A DNA stretch of 64,000 bases. Source: Dimorphilus gyrociliatus (lineage: Eukaryota > Annelida > Polychaeta > Dinophilidae). The stretch spans positions 3,922,408-3,986,407 of the forward strand of contig CAJFCJ010000006.1 of NCBI GenBank assembly GCA_904063045.1, read 5' to 3'. This document shows, piece after piece, positions 22,246-42,354 of this stretch. The first letter of the stretch is position 1. Each line of letters starts with the position of its first letter. Position numbers and translations under genes: made by a program. The notes under the pieces are model-generated. The model had not been told where the DNA came from. It worked only from the letters and a program-made list of their open reading frames with translations, and searched no databases.

Positions 22246-25200
22246 ATGGCGTCCACCGAATGTGTTGTGAATAAGACTTTTTCAGAGCTAAATAGTATTG
22301 AAATAAGAGCAGAATTAAAAAAGCGAGGTTTAGAAATTACAGGAACCTTAGAGAGTCAGAAGGAGCGTTTGAAAGAGGTTATTCATTTTTCATTTATTTT
22401 TAATTAAGTGTTAAAGCTTTGGCGAACTTTTTTTCGACAAGTTTTTTTATCTCTATCATAAAGTTCACATCTAAAGTGACAATAATACTATCCACAGAGT
22501 GTTGAAATCAGTGGTAAGGCAATCGATCAAGTAAACTTCAAAATTTTGAAAATTTCAAAAGGTAATAATTTAGAATATTATTTTTACATATTCATATTTT
22601 TTTATTCTTAACAATGATTGCGATAGTCTTAGAAATTAAACGTAATATCTAATATTTGTTGCATTAATTAAAAAAACAAGAGAATATTCTACAGTCATAC
22701 TTATCTTAATATTAGTTGTTATTGAGCCTAAATCAAAAGATGAGTACACTATTAAGAATAGGTTATACACTAGATCTATAATGTTATTGAAGTTTTTACA
22801 TTCTTATATTATATATATTGTGTCTAATCTAAATATAACTGATAAATTAACGAACATAATACACTGTATATAAATTGAAAAACTAATAAAGTTAAGATAA
22901 AATGAATATACATATTAAATTGTAAAATAGACTTTTATATTAAACTTATATATTAAAATACAGTATATAAAATAAGATATTTAAATATCTTATAAGTAGT
23001 TCTAAATTTCCATACCAAGCCTTGCTCTAGCGATTGAAAGGCATATAGAACTCAAGCTATATAACTTGAGAGCAATTACATAAAATGAAAGAAGTTTTTA
23101 CACTCTACCGTTATTATCTAAGGCTTCGGTTTCAAGTTGTTCTGCTTCATTGAAGCAAGGTAATTAGCTTAAAGTTTAATTCTTATCAAGCGAATTTTTC
23201 CATATAGCATCTTATAAAACTTTCTTGTGTACCTTTCAAGTTGATCGATTAATTTTTTAGTAGTTCTATTTATACTATTTTTCCTGTGAACATATTTTAT
23301 ATATTTAACCATCAATTGTTTTTCAGCGCGTGATGATAAAAAGAAAGTAGACATGTCAAAGGTCGTTAAAACGGATGTTGAAGATACTCTTACAATAAGT
23401 TTTGATGCTGACGAAGAAAGAGTTTTAGACGTAAGTGACTTTTTTATTAGGATAATATAAAGATCATATTCATATAATATAATCTATATGTTTTATTTTA
23501 GGAGGAGCCTTTAGCAAAGAATAGGAAATTATCAAAGGGTAAGTAGACGACTTAAAAAAATGGACTCGGTTTTATGTTTGATTTCTGTTTTTAACTTTAT
23601 TGTATGTGATAAAAAAAAGCTGAATTTTTTTGCCAATGATTCCTCTGATATAAGACGACTAGGTGTTTCACAATTGGTATTGAAAGGAAGAGAGTCTATG
23701 CACGTCTTTGTCGTTATATAGCTCCTATTCTTTTACTTATTGTTTTTTGTTCTGTCGTTATATTTGAAACTTGAACAGCTCATGACGATGAGAGCGAAGG
23801 AATTGTAAAAAAAACCGAATTAACCGACGAAAGTAAAGAGGAAACTTTCATTGTCAAAGTTGATGATGCATCCCAGAATGCATTGGATTCTGATTTACCG
23901 GGAGTTGATGATGCAATTAGGCAAGAACACAGGCGACTGGAAGATGCTGAACATCTTAAAAGTACAAAGAAAATATGCGAGAGAAATGCCACAGATGTAA
24001 AAAAGACACTTGAATATCAGCCAGCGGATAATACAGAAGACAAAGGAGAGCCCCCTGAAATTGAAGAAAGGGCGATGAAAGCGAGTGAAGAACTGAAAGA
24101 CACTGAAACGAGGTTGGTTGGTTCTAAGAAGCAAATGCAATACTTTCCCCTATTTAGCATGTATAACAGTATGCATGTGGGAAAAAATTTTTTTACCATG
24201 AGTAAACAAAAACTGTTAGTAACTAAATAAAATTAAGAGCTTGTGTAACTAATATGAGCGGTTATTCAAGCTGAAACAAAGAAGTGTGGATAAAAATTAA
24301 CAAAGGTTATGTGGTAAGATAATTTTAGGAGTAATTTTGTTTTAAAAATGTTACACCTACAAAAGACGTCAATCGGGTGTGTAAATTGTTCCAAAAATCA
24401 AAACAGGGACTTGAAGACTCTCTGGATAAGTAATTTACCATATTCGGTAAAAGCCACCGGTCTAAAAGAACTATTCTCGAAATATGGAAACGTTTTATCT
24501 GCCAAGGTTGTTATGAAAAAGGAAAACGAAGAGAGGAAAATGTTTGGTTTAATAGTAATGAAAGGAGTTAAGCAGGCGCACGCAGCTCTAGAAGGGCTGA
24601 ATGGAATTGAATTTATGAACCGAAGTTTGTTCGTTGAGAGAGCAAACCCAAGAATAATAAATATGGCTCAGTCTATTAAACCAGCCGTTTCATCTAGTCA
24701 ACAAAGACATTCATTTAGTAGTGAAAATCCTCCCTATAGAACAGACGAAGAAGAAGCAAGGGAGTACGAACGGGAAAGACAAAGGGAAGAAAAGAAACGG
24801 GATGCAAAGCGACGAGAATTAATGAGACGAAGACGAGAAGAAGAGGAGCGACGGAATCAAGAAATGCTGAGAAAGAAGCGCCTGAAAGAGGAGGACGAAA
24901 GGAAAAAACGCATTCGTTTTATGGAGAAAAGAAGGCTAAGGGAAATACAAAGAGAGAAAGAAAGACAAAGAGAAATTCAACAAATGCAGAGAGTTGAAAT
25001 GGCTAAGCTCGAAAGAGAAAAAGAAAAATTAAGGATTGAAAGGGAAAGATTTGAGAGGGAAAAATTTGAAATGCAGCGCTTAGAGAGAGAAAGAATAAGA
25101 ATGGAAAGAGAAAGAATCGACCGTGAACGACAGTTAGAAAGAGATAGAGAGCAGTTAAGACATTTCCAGAGACAGTTAGATGAACAGAGGAAAGCTCAGA

Positions 25201-26172
25201 AAAGAAATTATGAATCAAGAAAGAACCCACGAGACGATTGGGATAACAAAAGAAGATTGGAAAATAACCGGGAAAGAAATCGTCGTATATCTCCTCAATC
25301 GGGAACAGGAAGACGTCATGACAACGGATTTTGGATGGATCAAGAAAAAGGTAATAAATTCAAGAGGCGAAATGGCTATTTTGCTTGACGGTGAATGTGG
25401 ACGTGTGTGTAGTCGTTATGAGTTATCCTCTTCAATTTTTAAGTTGAGCTTTCCTTTTTTAATTGTTGGTTTAAGGTTGACCCTTGTACTAATAACTTTT
25501 GCATTGTTAAACAATATATAAACTTTTTAACGTTATCAAAAAAATTCTTAATGGTTTAAAAGAAATCTGCGATTGTTTCTAATATCAGAAAAGAAGGAAG
25601 CAATCTAACTAAGTATCATTTTGATATCCCCAAGAAGGTAGTGTTTACGAACGCTTTATAATTGTTACTGACAAAAAAATGACATTTATGGCCTAGATTC
25701 TTTGCCGTATTTATTCATTTATTTTGTCTTTTATTTATTCATTTAGATTTCTAGATTATTTAATCGGAATAAATAAAACGCTAAGAAGCTATATATAATT
25801 CCTTAATATTTTCTTATTAATGATTTCATAATGCTTATTTCAATGATAACATAGCATGTATTATCAACTAATTTCCAATATAAGAAAATTCTTCGTCAAA
25901 ACCGTCAAGCATCTTACCCATGACATACTTTTAAATCTATAATGTTCGAGATAGAATGAGTCTTGTATAAACCACCAGGTGGCGGAAGAGGTTCAAATAC
26001 TAGTTCAAGCGGTCAGCAATGGTCGATGCAAAATCTTTCTAATAATGCGAATATGGCACACCTGTTAATGGGCTTAGCCGCACATCAAAACCAGCATAAA
26101 TCTCATACATCGTCTCATGGAACCAGTGATTCTAGATTTAACTTCAAGAATGTCAGCCAGCGGCGCTATTAA
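22246..26172 (+). CDS. SAFB: SAFB-like SAP/RRM nuclear protein
   Basis: Homolog of scaffold attachment factor B / SLTM, nuclear matrix proteins that bind DNA through a SAP domain and RNA through an RRM. Exon 1 (from 22246) encodes the SAP motif: TFSELNSIEIRAELKKRGLE. Middle exons (about 22500, 23326-23430, 23500 and 23779-24113) encode an acidic linker. The RRM lies in the exon starting near 24408: LKTLWISNLPYSVKATGLKE, then LFSKYGNVLSAKVVMKKENE and FGLIVMKGVKQAHAAL. A long Arg/Glu-rich region follows (about residues from 24750 to 25250) and the last exon (about 25978-26172) is Gly/Ser/Gln-rich ending NVSQRRY. The large intron between the SAP and acidic exons (about 22560-23325) and the one before the last exon (about 25350-25977) contain no obvious gene. 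Exact junctions of the small internal exons are approximate. Confidence 0.83.
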
Positions 26173-27012
26173 GGAAATTTGTGAATTTTCTAAAGAAAAA
26201 ATAAAAGATTCTTTTTTATAGCTAAATGACAAAAGCATACATTATTCCTTGTTATATACTTTAAAAGTTTTATTTGTTTCCAAATTGTTATCTTATTAAT
26301 AATGAGAATATTGTTACTTCTCTTAAGAAGGATAAATAATGGACAAGCAACTAGGAAAACGACAACCTGAAATTGATAGGTGAAGCTAAATATTCTTCAA
26401 CTAAATTCAATGACATTGCCTTTTAAAACTGGATTCGAATTGTATCAAATTAGAGTTCGTTGAAATTTAATGACTGTGTCTGTATGTTGCAAATATTACA
26501 TTCAAGATCTAAATCATGTCTGTTTATTGTTAATATTACATGGTAGTAGGCTAAAAGGTAAATTAATCAGCTTTCAACAAAGGAAAAACTAAAAAAATTT
26601 TCTTTGTTTACTTTTTTATCGTTACATAATAAAGTTATTAAAATTATGATAATCTGTGAAGTCTAATGTGGTTACATTTTACAGATTTTCATCTTGAAGA
26701 TTAAAAGAATACTGATTACTTTTTTTATTTCTTTGAAAATGTGTTGATCAGATAGAAAATTAATAAATATCAAAGATATTTATAATAAATATAGGTCAGT
26801 TGTTTGATCTTTTTTTTTACATATTGCTGTTTGCTTTTTTTATTGCATATATTTTTTTCTTTTAACTATAGTCATAATGAAGGAGGGATATCTTGATAAA
26901 TAACCCAAAGTCTGCTCCAGTATTTGGGGAGAAGTGATGATAAAGTCAATGGGAAATTCAAAAGAAATTTTTAATTTATATTTGTTATATTAATATAATA
27001 ATCTAATGATTT
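26173..27012. other. Intergenic between convergent SAFB-like and CFAP206
   Basis: 840 bp of AT-rich 3' flanking sequence. AATAAA near 26203 is a likely poly(A) signal for the SAFB-like gene. No coding frame, RNA gene or repeat of note was seen. Confidence 0.55.
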
Positions 27013-29425
27013 TTAATTTTGATCAATGTCAGTTGTTAGATCGATTTTGGTCATAACTGTTTTTCTCGATGGTTCCGAAAAACCACAACCTCTTAAGCCG
27101 TGAAGGAAAATCTGTTGTTTAGGCACTTGACTTTTTCCGTCTTTCAGAGTCTGCGTTTCATTTTCTTTGAGAGGATAAACTTGGGTGGCATTTTCTCTCT
27201 TGTAATTACTTAAATTAGTCTGTTGGGCATGAGTTGCTTTATTCCTAAGATTGGCCAACTTCAAAGCCTTCCTTCTCAATTCCCATTCGTTCCATTCATA
27301 ATCCTTCACGATATTTGATTCCATGAGATGCGTGTCTGTCTGACATCCATTATCTGTTTTCATTATTGGCTTCTCTATCATTGTTTTCTCTCTTCCCTAA
27401 GAATTCCAAAATTTGTTAATGTATAAAGAATAGCTTGCAGAATAACTAGCTACTTACTTGGGCATACGGCGCTATTGCAGCAAATTGATTGTGCAACTCA
27501 AGGAGCTGAATAAGTTCAGGGCTTCTCTTTGCCGCTTGTGCACATTCTAGAATGTATCTGTAAGAAGGAGCATTTTATGATAATTTTAAGTCTTTTTGAA
27601 AGGAAAGAGACATACTGTTCTGGATTTTCCGCAAATTTTGCAGCATTCTTGTGAGAACAGAAACAATAATAGCGATCCTTATACTTTAAAAGACCCATTT
27701 CTGGTATACCGGGCTGAACATAACCATCGAAATCTGATAAAGTTACTGGGCAAAATCCCTAAACATGCAAAATGATTAGAAGATAACAATACTTGTAACT
27801 GCAAACTAACCTTATACTGAATAGGTAAACGACTATAATTATTTGTCGTATCAGGTAAAAGTACTTCAATGTTGGAATATTCTTTAAATTCCCTTGGTGC
27901 CAAAGTTTTCTTTATCTTTCATGGATAAATTGGTTCATGTATCGAATAAATATGGAATTTTATATAAATATGAAAAAGTTATTCTCTTACATCTTTTAGT
28001 CTATCTTCGTCACTTTTAACTTCTAAATTTTCCAAGAGTGGTTGTATAACCTCGTCCGAGAATATTTCCCTTTGAGTCTAAAATAAAGACTATTAGAAAA
28101 TTTGATGTTACTTTTAACAATAATGCATACGCGAACGAAAGGCTCTAGAGACACAAGAATATTACTCAAAACAGATAGATGAACCATTTCATCCTGAAAG
28201 GCGGTCCATATTTGAGACAGATGAATAAATTGAGGATAAACATGTGCTGTTGGAACAGCGGTCTTTGATTGGACTGTTGTCTAATATTGTAAATAAACGC
28301 CTGTTTAGTTATTATTATTTGTTTGTTATTCTATAGTTTACCTGTAATGATTCTAATCTTGCAGCCAACTGTCCTTCTAATGATTCCACTTGCTTTGCAC
28401 ATGAAATAATATCATGCTGAAAAAAGGACATATTATAATGTTGATTTATGAAATTGTAAATTTTTGTCTTACCAGAATAACTCTGAGGAAAGCCTCGTGT
28501 TGACGGGAATTTATCAATGCTTCTTTAAATAATTTTAAAGAACTAGGATCAATGGGACATGTACCTTTTTCTGCTATTTCAGTTTGAACAAAGTGAATTA
28601 TAGCTTCATATTTATAGGCTTTGTTCAAAGTCTGCTCCATTTCAACATCAACATTTTGAGTAGTAGCTGGAATTGCTTCATTTAGAATAGAAGGAAGATC
28701 ATCAATTCCTTCCCCTCCCTTTCCGCATTCCTTATTAAATAGTCTTATGCCAGTAACTATCATGGTTAATTCATAAAGTTGCTTTTCTTTATCTTTTTTC
28801 GTAAGGGACATAAACGTTCCTAGCTCTGTTTGAGGGAATACGCTTTGAAGTGCTGCTGTTGCTTCTCTAACAACGCCTATATCAACAGGAGAACCTAGAC
28901 CGCTCCGAAGTAAAACTGCAGATACTATTTTTCTATATAAACTCTCCAATTCTTCTCTAGTTCTAGCCCTTGAGTCTGTAATCTCTCGCGTAACAGGTAC
29001 CATACGAGATTCTAATACTCGTCTGTGCTCAGCTAAGAATTCTGAACGGCTCGTATAATTCATATCGAAATATACTTGCATTTTAACTGTTTCCAGGCTA
29101 GGTGAACGAGGATCGAGAAGATGGTCAACGCATATTCTAATAAGCTTTTGAACATCATCTTTCGTTAGAGTTCTATCGACATTAAATTCATTGTTTGGGT
29201 CCAGAACTACTGCTTTCACCTGAAAAAGTTCCAATATGACAGATTTTAATATTTTTTCAAATCATTCTGAAGATGTTAGAATTTTTATTGAAAAGTAATA
29301 ATATTGCGAAAATTTACCATAAAAGCGACCAAAGTTTCTGAAACAGTTTGACCCTTAGAAGCACACTCCTGAGCGATCTCCTTGATGATATTCTTAATAA
29401 CACTCTCAGCTTGAGCTCTCGACAT
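27013..29425 (-). CDS. CFAP206: CFAP206 axonemal radial-spoke protein
   Basis: Homolog of CFAP206 (FAP206), which anchors radial spoke 2 and dynein c to the 96-nm axonemal repeat of motile cilia. About eight exons on the minus strand. Exon 1 (29425-29318) reads MSRAQAESVIKNIIKEIAQE. The large second exon (29219 to about 28474) is strongly conserved: VKAVVLDPNNEFNVDRTLTK, MQVYFDMNYTSRSEFLAEH, RSGLGSPVDIGVVREATAAL, GKGGEGIDDLPSILNEAIPA. Later exons continue HDIISCAKQVESLEGQL and FCPVTLSDFDGYVQPGIPEM, then KDRYYCFCSHKNAAKFAENP. The C-terminal exons (from about 27540 downward) end at 27013 with a lysine/threonine-rich tail. A perfect-consensus X-box sits 96 bp upstream of the start codon. Confidence 0.94.
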
Positions 29426-29520
29426 TTCTAAAAGTTTGCTATCCTGCTTTTACTTGAAAAAAAATTGAAAAATTCCGTGTGAAAATAATTTAGATTATTA
29501 TTTTCAGCGCCATATTACTG

Positions 29521-29534
29521 GTTGTTATAGTAAC
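29521..29534 (-). promoter_or_regulatory. RFX X-box upstream of CFAP206
   Basis: GTTGTTATAGTAAC matches the X-box consensus GTHNYYATRRNAAC at every position. It lies inside a longer perfect inverted repeat (GTTGTTA TAG TAACAAC, 29521-29537). It is about 96 bp upstream of the CFAP206 ATG, the distance typical for RFX/DAF-19 sites of ciliary genes. Confidence 0.65.
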
Positions 29535-29765
29535 AACTACCAGTTTCTATATCTACCTTTAGCCGCCAATCTAATTAGGAAAGACTTTTTTTTTGATTAT
29601 TAAAGGTAAATAATATATTATTTATAATGAATAAGCAAACCCTGTTGCTTTAAAATAACATAAATTTAAATAAAAGCATATTCTTTTTATAGATAGGTAA
29701 ACAGTAGATAAAATTAGATTGGTCATTTAGAAAAAAACATATCCTATTGAAAAACACAGTTTTTA

Positions 29766-30932
29766 TTAGATTTTTCTTAGTCTTTTTAAAGATGTTATTA
29801 ATTGAGTCGCCTATTTGTGGTTATTAAAGTAGATGTTTTAACCGTTATTAAAATCAAATAAACGATCATATAACTTACCTGCATTATTCCAATTAGAATT
29901 GTGCCTAATACAAGTTCTTTAATATAACTATTAAAATGCTTTCTAATAGGGTCTAGACAACCTTTTTTATTAACAAATTTATTTAGTTTAATACACTCTT
30001 TGAAATTTTGAAATATCAATGTCTTTACTGAGTTTGGAAAAGCTAAAGGATTTACAAATTTACAGCACGATGGAGGATAGTCTGTCTGAAAAATATTATT
30101 TTTACTAAGGTTAATAGGTTCAATAGATTTAAGATAAATATCTCATTATTTACTTCAACAGGTTTGGGATTTTCACTTGTTAATCGTATCATTCTCTTAA
30201 AATTTTGGGGATAGTAGGAAATGATTTTTCTATTTTTCGAATTATACAATTGATAATTCTCAATGCCACAGCACTTAAACTGCACAAGAAAAACAAGAAA
30301 ATCATTCAATTTCATTGGGTTTTAATGTATAAAAGTTTATTACATGAATTTGAACTTGATCCCATATCATAGATATTTCATTTCTTCTCAAATGGTCTAT
30401 TTTTAAGATGGGATTACTTTGAAAAAAATCCACTGAAGCGCTTTCGTATTTAACAATAGACTCTTTCATTCTACTTTCTAAGAAAGTATTTACGTCATTG
30501 TAAAAAATACCGCAAAATATTGCGGAGCATGTAGTACAGATAAATGAGATGTTTAATAGACATATATTGAGTTCTAACAAAGAATAGTTTTTCTTAGAGA
30601 ATGAAAATATTCCAAAGATAGTTACAAAAATCGTCAAAATTGATGCTATAATGAGTAGAGTGCATGAATAAGTATATTTCTTTGGAATGTTCCAATCAAA
30701 CAATTTTCCTTCAGTTAAATCTTTAGAAAAAAAAATGGCTACCCGATCCCTTTTAAAAGTGTAAAAAGCCTTTGAAGCAATTATTATTAAAAGTATGGAA
30801 ATAACCTGCAATTTTCAATTATTTAAGAGTGAAATGTCTAGTTCAAAATAAGTTAAGAATATTTACGATGGAAACTGTTTGGAATCCTGTAAGAATTTTC
30901 GACGAAATTGACAATTTATTTCTCTTTTCCAT
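29766..30932 (-). CDS. Tetraspanin
   Basis: Tetraspanin-family membrane organiser. Start at 30932 (MEKRNKLSISSKILTGFQTV), stop at 29766, with about five exons. Transmembrane segments 1-3 are visible (SIVISILLIIIASKAF, CTLLIIASILTIFVTIFGIF, LELNICLLNISFICTTCSAI). The large extracellular loop carries the diagnostic CCG as FKCCGIENY and a second pair as YPPSCCK, with further cysteines in NFKECIKL and KKGCLD. Transmembrane 4 is ELVLGTILIGIMQ followed by ATQLITSLKRLRKI in the last exon, a short basic tail. Specific subfamily not assigned. The small exon near 30080-30230 is approximate. 3' end lies 340 bp from the CFAP206 start. Confidence 0.86.
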
Positions 30933-31392
30933 TATTTATTTATTTTTAAGAGTTTTTCTTGTAATATAATTCCTTCTTTTTATTCTAATAGAATATAATC
31001 CTTTTCAAATTTTTAAAATCTTTAAATATTACTTATATACATAATCAAAGATGTAATTGAATAACTGTTGCGCCACAGAGTTCTTTTAAAGAAAGGGAAA
31101 AAGCGGCTTGAAAACTGGTAAAAAGTCGGTTATATTTTCCCTTTCGATTGTTGCCAAGTGATGGAGTAGTAATTCAATTGTGGTCATACAGGATATATAA
31201 GTATATATACATATATATATATACATATACTGTATATGTATACATATGTATATATATTATATAAATTATTATATAGATGATTATTAAAAAGAGTTAGCAC
31301 AGTGTCTTTAATAGTGAATACCCTAACATTTTTCTCATATAACATAGACTTTATCAAAGACCCGCAGGCGTTTATTATCGCTTGGGAGAATA
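30933..31392. other. Divergent intergenic region with TA microsatellite
   Basis: 460 bp between the start codons of the tetraspanin (-) and the ASB-like gene (+). It contains a TA/TACATA-type microsatellite (about 31193-31262) with an embedded ATACTGTATAT. No TATA box can be singled out in such sequence. Confidence 0.5.
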
Positions 31393-33263
31393 ATGCAAAA
31401 AGCTCACTTGGACAACTTTATCTCAGATGTAAAATTATCCCTTGATTTGTATGAGGATGGATTTAATCGTATGAGAAAAGAAGTGATTGATTTATGCGGA
31501 AATCATACAGTCTGTGACGTTCCTCATGTTCTGGATCAGATTCCTACAAGGGAAGATATAGATAGCAAATGGCATGTGGCACCATTAGCTCTCGCCTTAT
31601 TTAGAAAACAGTTTAACCTATTCGAATCTTTGCTAACGAAAGGAATGAGACCAAACGGAAGATTTGTGTTGAATGGCTGTGAAACAACATTATTGCACGA
31701 GGCTGTAAAGGACGGGGGCTATGACCAAGCAATTCCTGAATTGCTAAAAAGAGTTGACGTTATAACGTACACAAAAAATAGGGAAACTCCGCTTTATTTA
31801 GCATGTGAGTCTGGAAATGAAGCGGCTGTTGAAATATTACTATATGCAATGAAAGAGAAAACTGATAGAAATTTTGATTTATTGTACTTGAAAAGTTTAG
31901 GTCTTGCTGCGCTGAACGGCCATGTTGGTATTGTTAAAATTTTTGTAAAAGACTTGTCGTTAGGTCTAGAATTAAATTTGGTAAGTTTTCTTATAAAACG
32001 TATTTTTAATTTTTTTGGAAAAGACTTTATAGAATGTTTTCAATTTGAAAATAGATAACGGAAAAACTTGGTTTATCAGTCATTCATTCGGCCTTGAAGG
32101 GTAATAAACTCGACGTGGTTAAAGAATTGTGCCATATGCCGTGTGCAAAACAAATTCTTGATCAAAAATCAGCGGATGGGTTAACACCTCTACTTCAAAT
32201 ATGTGCTTCACCAACTCTAGATATAGAATATTTACGGATAATTCTTGATGCGGGAGCTGATATTAAACATTTTCATTTAAATGAAGAGAATATTAAAATG
32301 GACGCCTTGAAATATGCTTCAGAGACTGGTTTGTATCGGAAGAGATATGTTTGCAATTTGAGTAAACCAGCAATTAATTTTTAAGGTCAACCAGAAAAGC
32401 TTAAAGAGCTCCTGGAAAGAGGAGCTACAACAGATAACGATGAAGATGACGTTAGCGCATTAATGCTCTCCTGTCACGGTAAATCTGGTAAATGTGCGGA
32501 ACTCTTAATAAAAGCAGGAGCTAATTGGAAGGAGGTTCAAAAATGTCCATCAGGAACGAATTGTGAAGTTCTTGATTACGCTGTTCAGAAGAGTGCTCCG
32601 GAAGTTCTACAAGTATTAGTAGATAAGGGAGGAATTTTGTGGAATAATTTGCTATATACCGTCAGTATAGCAGAACCTGTAAGTGTAGTTTAAATAATAA
32701 TAGTTTTCAAGAAATGAAAATTTATTTTTATCTTTATGCAGAGTAAAGATTCGGCTGAAACTGCTGATATTCTTCTTTCTAATGGTATGGATTCAACTTT
32801 AGAAAATAGCGACGAAGTCTTTCCTCTCTTTAAACTAGTTCAAAAGCAGACTCGTAACGAATACAACAGAGTTCTTGTCAAATTCCTACAGCACACTCCA
32901 GCACCTGATAATTTGGCTATGCAAATGATTCAATATTTCAGTACATCATTTAGTGTTGAATTAATACCATTGACATCTTTCGTTTTACTGCATATAGCTT
33001 CATATCCTGTTGCTGAGGCTATACTGCCTTTAGATTTAATGCTGCCATCAAAATTTACAACCTGGTTAATGCAAGAGGCCAATCAACCTCAATCGTTAAA
33101 GAGATTATCAAGGGCTCTCATAAGACACCGTATAGGACCGGTAAAATTAAAGAAAAAATGTCAGATGCTACCTTTACCGAACTTAATGATTAATTATCTA
33201 ATGATACCAGAACTAGAAAGCTACGAAGAGGATGCAAGTGATATAGCAAATTGGGATGAGTGA
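31393..33263 (+). CDS. Ankyrin repeat and SOCS box (ASB) protein
   Basis: ASB-family substrate receptor for an Elongin B/C-Cullin 5 ubiquitin ligase. Four exons (31393-31980, 32055-32328, 32386-32678, 32742-33263) give 558 residues. Multiple ankyrin repeats run from about residue 60 to 400; the clearest are ETPLYLACESGNEAAVEILL, GLTPLLQICASPTLDIEYLR and SALMLSCHGKSGKCAELLIK. The C-terminal SOCS box is SLKRLSRALIRHRIGP (BC box with the Leu/Cys-type helix) followed by LPLPNLMINYLMIPE, which contains the LPLP motif of the Cul5 box. The start at 31393 is the first ATG of the open frame; there is no evidence for an earlier exon. The substrate is unknown and I cannot assign a specific ASB number. 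Confidence 0.85.
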
Positions 33264-33630
33264 TTTTTAAAATTACATTGGTCTTTTACACTTTAATTGG
33301 CTTATAAATTCATAATCAGGGTATTCAATTTATTTAAAACATCGGATATCTTCTTTTTAAAAGGGGAGAGAGTTAGTAAAAAGAAAAAAAATATATACAT
33401 ATATTTGTCCGATAACTGTATATATCTATATACACAAGTTCCTTTATAATACATACAAATAAATATTTATATTTGTATGTATTTAGATTTTTTATAAAAA
33501 ATATATACATATACATTATAGTATATGCTGTCATTCTATGTACCGTATATAAATTATTATATAAATATGAAAAAAATCTATTAGATTAAAAGCATTTTAG
33601 GAAAATGGAGATAACAAAGAAGTTCGTTAA

Positions 33631-40592
<6,962 letters not shown>

Positions 40593-42354
40593 TACGGAGT
40601 GTTGTTCAGATGTTTAATTGTCAATTCTTCTGTTTTTTAATTATCTGATAGGGAAATTACAAGACAATGAATATCTCTTTAAATAAAAGAGCATTGCTAA
40701 AATTTAATCAACACAGGATTTAAGAGAACAAATAACCAGTGATCCTCTTATTTTATTGACATATATATAATGAAATAACTCTTTTGGATAAGTACATATA
40801 TATATATATATATTATCTACAATTCTAATCAAGATATATTACCTAAATAGAAACTTTAATAGATAATAAATATTCAACGGAATTTTTTAAGGGTAAAAGT
40901 TAATAATAAAAACGAATGTTAAGGGTTAAAACGTACTATTTAACATTTATTTCTCTTCATTCAGAGGAAATCTCTTTCACATCTACTCTTGCAAGCTTTT
41001 TTCATACGAAATAGACAGTATTCAATTTGCAATACAATTTTAAATGTTGTAGGCCTATATTAATTTCTTATGAGCTTAATCATTTTTTTCTTGCTCGATA
41101 GTTTACCATTTAGGAATATAAATTGAAATAATGCATACAATTAACTGGCTACGTATTAACATATGTTCAATTCATAAAACAAGCCTATGAAATGTTTATA
41201 AAAAGAGCTTACCTATGAACTTTTTTTTACGAGAGATCACGTGATCAAACAGAATTAAAAACTGCGTTGTTTTATTTATATAATGATATTTGAAATAGTT
41301 AGCAGTCGTAGATCATCATTGTTAAAGTTAAAACATTTTGTAAGTCTTTATCACATTTAAAAACTCACTAAATTGAGCAAAATCGTCCATATTAGGTGCG
41401 TTAAAAGAAGTATTGAAAAATTAACGTTTTCGTACGTTTAAAGTCTAAATTATCTTTAATTTGCAAAAATATTATATGATTTTTTTTAATATTAATTTAT
41501 TATTTTAAAATTTTCATCATATATTTTTGGAGAGAGTTTATTCTTAACCTTTTTTAATATGGAAGCGCAATTTATGATATCGCCATAAACGATATTTCCG
41601 TTTCAATATAAAGCATTTAATATTAAAAATTCTTTTAAGTACATGATTTTATTAATTGAAATAAATTTTATGGTTTTATAAACATTACTTTACTACTATT
41701 TTAGATATTTATCAAAGCCATTGCCTTTTTAAAGTATCTTGATCGTAATATACTAGCGATAATATGTGAAAATGTATGTTTTTTTTGCCTTGTTCCAAAA
41801 TATTCTCTAGTGTTTATCTCTGTTAAGCATATTTTTCGCTTAATCGGCTTCCAGGTAAATATGTAAAAATTGAATAGAGATAAGTATATAACGGTTAACG
41901 ACATTTTTCAAGATTTATATCTCAAACCGTTTTTAATATCAGAGATAGAAATAACATTTAACCTTATGCAAACAGCCCTTCTAAAGTATAAGGTTAGGCG
42001 AAAGATCACGTAGATATTTCTTGCCTATATCACTACTTAAATCTAAGTTATAGCATTCATTTTATATAATTTTATTAAAAGATTAAGTAGTTTCTGAAAC
42101 ATTATCTGTTAGATTGTTGTCACTTAAACAAATTAACAAGTTGGCATATTCCATTAAAAAGAAGTAACTTGTTAAACAAGTGTACTAAATGATATTAACA
42201 AGACAAATGATTAATTTACAGTTACTATGTATTGTATTTTTTTAAATCCATTTTAAATAATAAATAGTATATAAATGGTTTATAGACGTAATCACAAGAT
42301 ACTACGCAAGACCTTTTCAAATGAACACATAAGAGACGAACACATAAAAAATCT
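40593..42354. other. Supervillin upstream region / CDK 3' flank
   Basis: About 1.76 kb. It should hold the supervillin 5' UTR and promoter on the left and the 3' UTR of the CDK-like gene on the right. Features: a (TA)n run near 40798-40812, and at about 41238-41250 a perfect palindrome GATCACGTGATC containing the E-box/M-box core TCACGTGA. The open frame at 41701-41904 shows no family signature and is not called. Confidence 0.5.

Noticed and set aside
22560-23325. Possible extra gene in the long SAFB-like intron (minus-strand frame near 23169-23354)
   Set aside because: Composition is intergenic-like, overlaps the start of a SAFB-like exon on the other strand, no domain seen.
31193-31262. 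Regularly spaced TA/TACATA units looking like an array
   Set aside because: Spacing is irregular with no unique spacers; this is a degenerate microsatellite, not a CRISPR-like array.
41701-41904. Minus-strand open frame in the supervillin upstream region
   Set aside because: No family signature, AT-rich composition like intergenic DNA, no supporting splice context.
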